The notes beneath the pieces were generated by a model. That model saw only the letters and a program-made list of their open reading frames with translations. It made no database searches and had not been told where the DNA came from. From JAWOHX01 sp046484975 (GTDB lineage: Bacteria > Bacillota > Clostridia > DUPQ01), in assembly GCA_046484975.1 (NCBI GenBank), contig JAWOHX010000005.1, forward strand, positions 1 through 7,373: a stretch of 7,373 nt of DNA. The letters are read 5' to 3'. Position 1 is the stretch's first letter, and the number at the start of each line of letters is the position of its first letter. Shown here piece by piece: positions 5,528-7,373 of the stretch. The position numbers were made by a program, and so were the translations under genes.

Positions 5528-6706
5528 ATGCTTAGAATTGAATTCCTCATCGATCTTGCCATCATCTTGCTGAGCACCAAGGCCCTTGGAATGGTGACGC
5601 GGAAATTCCATCTCCCGCAGGTCGTTGGGGCACTTCTTGCGGGACTCATCCTGGGACCAGCCGTCCTCGGTGTCATCCGGGAAACGGAATTCATCAAGAA
5701 TCTGGCACAACTCGGGGTTTTGATCATCATGTTCACCGCAGGCCTTGAGGTGGATATCAATGAAATGAGGAAGGCCGGCAAGGCATCCATTCTGGTCGCC
5801 CTGCTGGGAGTCATTGTCCCCCTTGCGGGTGGTTTCCTGGTTGCCAGCCTGTTCAGCATGTCGTTCTTCCCATTGATCCAGAATATTTTCATCGGTGTCA
5901 TTCTCACCGCCACAAGTGTGAGCATCACCGTGGAGACTCTCCACGAGATGGGCAAAATCAAAACCCGCACCAGTACAATCATCATGAGCGCAGCCATCAT
6001 TGATGATATCGTGGGCATCATTCTCCTTTCCCTGGTCTCCGGTTTTGCAAGCAGCGGGGAATCCATGAACATCGGCGGCGTGATTCTAAAGATCATCCTC
6101 TTTTTCCTCATCGCCTTCATCGTTGGGATCCCATTCAAGAAAATGTTCAACAGCTACAGCAGGATGCACAAGAAAAAAAGGCGTTTTCCCATCTTCGCCT
6201 TCGCCTTCTGTCTTTTCCTCGCTTACATCGGGGAGGAATATTTCGGTGTGGCGGACATCGCCGGCGCTTTCATCGCAGGAATGATTGTCTCCCATACGGT
6301 GCACAGTGGATACATTCAGCGGCGGTTTGAGATTCTTTCATATATGCTTCTTACGCCCATGTTCTTCGCGAGCATCGGAATCAGCATCGAGCTCACAAAT
6401 TTCTCGATGGACCTCATCTGGTTCTCCATTGCTTTGGTCATCGTGGCCATTGCCACAAAAGTATTCGGCGGATTCGTCGGTGCACGTCTTTCCGGCCTGA
6501 ACGGCCGCGAATCCATACAGGTCGGCACTGGGATGGTTGCCAGAAGCGAAGTCGCCCTCATCATCACCAACAAAGGCTTCATCATGGGTGCCCTTCCCGC
6601 TTTCTTTTTTGCTCCCGTGGCAATCATGGTCATTGTCACTTCCATTCTCACACCCATCATGCTCAAGTACGCCTTTGCGGATAAACAATTGAAAGGTGGA
6701 CAATGA
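5528..6706 (+). CDS. Cation/proton antiporter, CPA2 family (Kef/NapA/GerN type)
   Basis: A 392-residue inner-membrane protein with about 12 hydrophobic helices, predicted to exchange sodium or potassium for protons. CPA2 landmarks are LPQVVGALLAGLILGP (29-44), FTAGLEVD (69-76), the unwound-helix motif LTATSVSITVETL (126-138), the ion-binding aspartate pair in AAIIDDIVG (155-163), GVADIAGAFIAGMIVS (240-255), a lysine in ATKVFGG (K311) that probably matches the salt-bridge lysine of NapA, and GMVARSEVALII (335-346). The DD pair indicates the electrogenic NapA/GerN-like branch. The protein ends soon after the last helix and lacks the cytoplasmic RCK/TrkA-N domain of true KefB/KefC, so it is probably not gated through such a domain. 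Ion specificity cannot be read from the sequence. The stop overlaps the ATG of the next gene by 4 bases (ATGA). Confidence 0.93.
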   Translation: MLRIEFLIDLAIILLSTKALGMVTRKFHLPQVVGALLAGLILGPAVLGVIRETEFIKNLAQLGVLIIMFTAGLEVDINEMRKAGKASILVALLGVIVPLAGGFLVASLFSMSFFPLIQNIFIGVILTATSVSITVETLHEMGKIKTRTSTIIMSAAIIDDIVGIILLSLVSGFASSGESMNIGGVILKIILFFLIAFIVGIPFKKMFNSYSRMHKKKRRFPIFAFAFCLFLAYIGEEYFGVADIAGAFIAGMIVSHTVHSGYIQRRFEILSYMLLTPMFFASIGISIELTNFSMDLIWFSIALVIVAIATKVFGGFVGARLSGLNGRESIQVGTGMVARSEVALIITNKGFIMGALPAFFFAPVAIMVIVTSILTPIMLKYAFADKQLKGGQ

Positions 6707-7373
6707 GAACAAAAAGCATACCGATCATCCCTGTCCTTATAAAAATCCTGCTGATCGTCCTCGCCGTGATACTGGTCGTGAGTGTCTTTTTACTTGGTAT
6801 GAAAAGCAACATCAGGATCAAGGCCTTCCAATCAAACCGCAACATCCTCCTGGAGGGCATCAGGGCGGGGGACCTGGAAGGCACCAGCCAGGCCTGGATG
6901 TCGCTGCTGAATGAAAACATGGAACAGGAGGATCTGTTGGAAGAGCTGTCCATTTCCCTGGAGGAATCCCTGGACTTGTTCCTGTCTGATCCCGAGGAAT
7001 CCTTCCGGCTGGACATTCTTTTGTTCTTTTCGCAATACATTGACCCCGATCTGGTGATGAACCGGATTTCCAGCGGATATGATTCCTACCTGAACCAGGA
7101 CACAGGCCTCGATGCCTTTCTTTTTTTCTTGGATAGGGTGGACATGCTGTACAATCATGATGACCATACTTCCTGGTACCGGATGAAGGCAAGGAGTGTT
7201 CACGAATCCAGGAAGGAATATCAAACGGCACTTGAGCTGTTTCATTCCGGGGATTACAAGGAAGCCATCCTTCTATTTAATAGAATTCCACCAGACGACA
7301 CCCTCTATTATCCCAATGCACAGAATTATATCGATCAAGCCATCGAAAGCCTTCGGGATCTTATGTTGATCAA
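6703..7373 (+). CDS. Membrane-anchored protein of unknown function with a TPR-like segment (3' end outside window)
   Basis: The visible 223 residues start MRTKSIPIIP, with one hydrophobic segment at about 9-32 (VLIKILLIVLAVILVVSVFL), a basic N terminus and no lipobox cysteine, so this is a signal anchor with the rest probably outside the membrane. The remainder is hydrophilic and predicted helical, rich in E, D, L and S. Residues 173-217 (YQTALELFHSGDYKEAILLF, then a loop ending PDDTLYYPNAQNYIDQAIES) resemble a tetratricopeptide-type helix pair. I do not recognise a family. The ATG overlaps the antiporter stop by 4 bases, with AGGTGG 3 bases upstream, so the two are very likely co-translated. 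The protein may be an accessory or sensor subunit of the antiporter, but this is inference from context. It has no stop before the window ends. Confidence 0.85.
   Translation, partial: MRTKSIPIIPVLIKILLIVLAVILVVSVFLLGMKSNIRIKAFQSNRNILLEGIRAGDLEGTSQAWMSLLNENMEQEDLLEELSISLEESLDLFLSDPEESFRLDILLFFSQYIDPDLVMNRISSGYDSYLNQDTGLDAFLFFLDRVDMLYNHDDHTSWYRMKARSVHESRKEYQTALELFHSGDYKEAILLFNRIPPDDTLYYPNAQNYIDQAIESLRDLMLI

Noticed and set aside
5426..5944. A 173-codon N-terminal extension of the methyltransferase frame
   Set aside because: It is antisense to the well-supported antiporter gene, has no family character, and the ATG at 5425 has a ribosome site and the conserved N terminus.
5524..6150. A 208-codon minus-strand open frame opposite the antiporter
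   Set aside because: It is a methionine- and arginine-rich shadow of the antiporter's codons with no ribosome site or recognisable motif.

Overview
The window carries ordinary chromosomal housekeeping genes, most likely from an anaerobic bacterium of the Firmicutes (Clostridia-like). The pointers are a YpsC-type THUMP methyltransferase, a two-subunit oxygen-sensitive class I fumarase, a eukaryote-type NADP isocitrate dehydrogenase, a DUF1858 protein, strong GGAGG-type ribosome binding sites and a base composition near 50% GC. The lineage is an inference, because no rRNA or marker gene is present.

Layout: positions 1 to about 120 do not seem to belong with the rest. They are about 65% GC and encode, on the + strand, a piece of a CPA2 cation/proton antiporter that stops abruptly, just where a minus-strand DUF362 gene is running in from the right. 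This looks like a chimeric join. From about 126 to 5425 every gene is on the minus strand. In transcription order they are a THUMP-domain rRNA methyltransferase (5425-4274), the nucleoid protein HU (4228-3953), fumarase alpha (3918-3076), fumarase beta (3079-2549), isocitrate dehydrogenase (2547-1333), a 66-residue DUF1858 CxxC protein (1331-1131), a strong hairpin terminator, and the DUF362 protein (from 1046 leftwards). From 5528 rightwards, divergent from the methyltransferase, are a Kef/NapA-type cation/proton antiporter and a membrane-anchored protein that leaves the window.

The best-supported unit is fumarase alpha-beta-icd-DUF1858. The joints are a 4-base ATGA overlap and two 1-base gaps, so translation is probably coupled. 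The unit supplies two TCA-cycle steps (fumarate/malate and isocitrate/2-oxoglutarate) plus a small thiol redox protein. It has no obvious promoter of its own. The only sequence between HU and fumarase alpha is a hairpin with a short T-run, so expression may depend on read-through from the good HU promoter (TTGATA-17-TAGAAT). The antiporter and its downstream partner form a second coupled pair, also with an ATGA overlap.

Several long open frames had to be trimmed: the methyltransferase by 173 codons, isocitrate dehydrogenase by 14, fumarase beta by 12 and fumarase alpha by 11. I found no mobile element, CRISPR array, tRNA or rRNA, and no convincing sign of a wholly new system. The more interesting points are the operon architecture, the HU/fumarase hairpin, the antiporter-linked membrane protein and the chimeric left edge.
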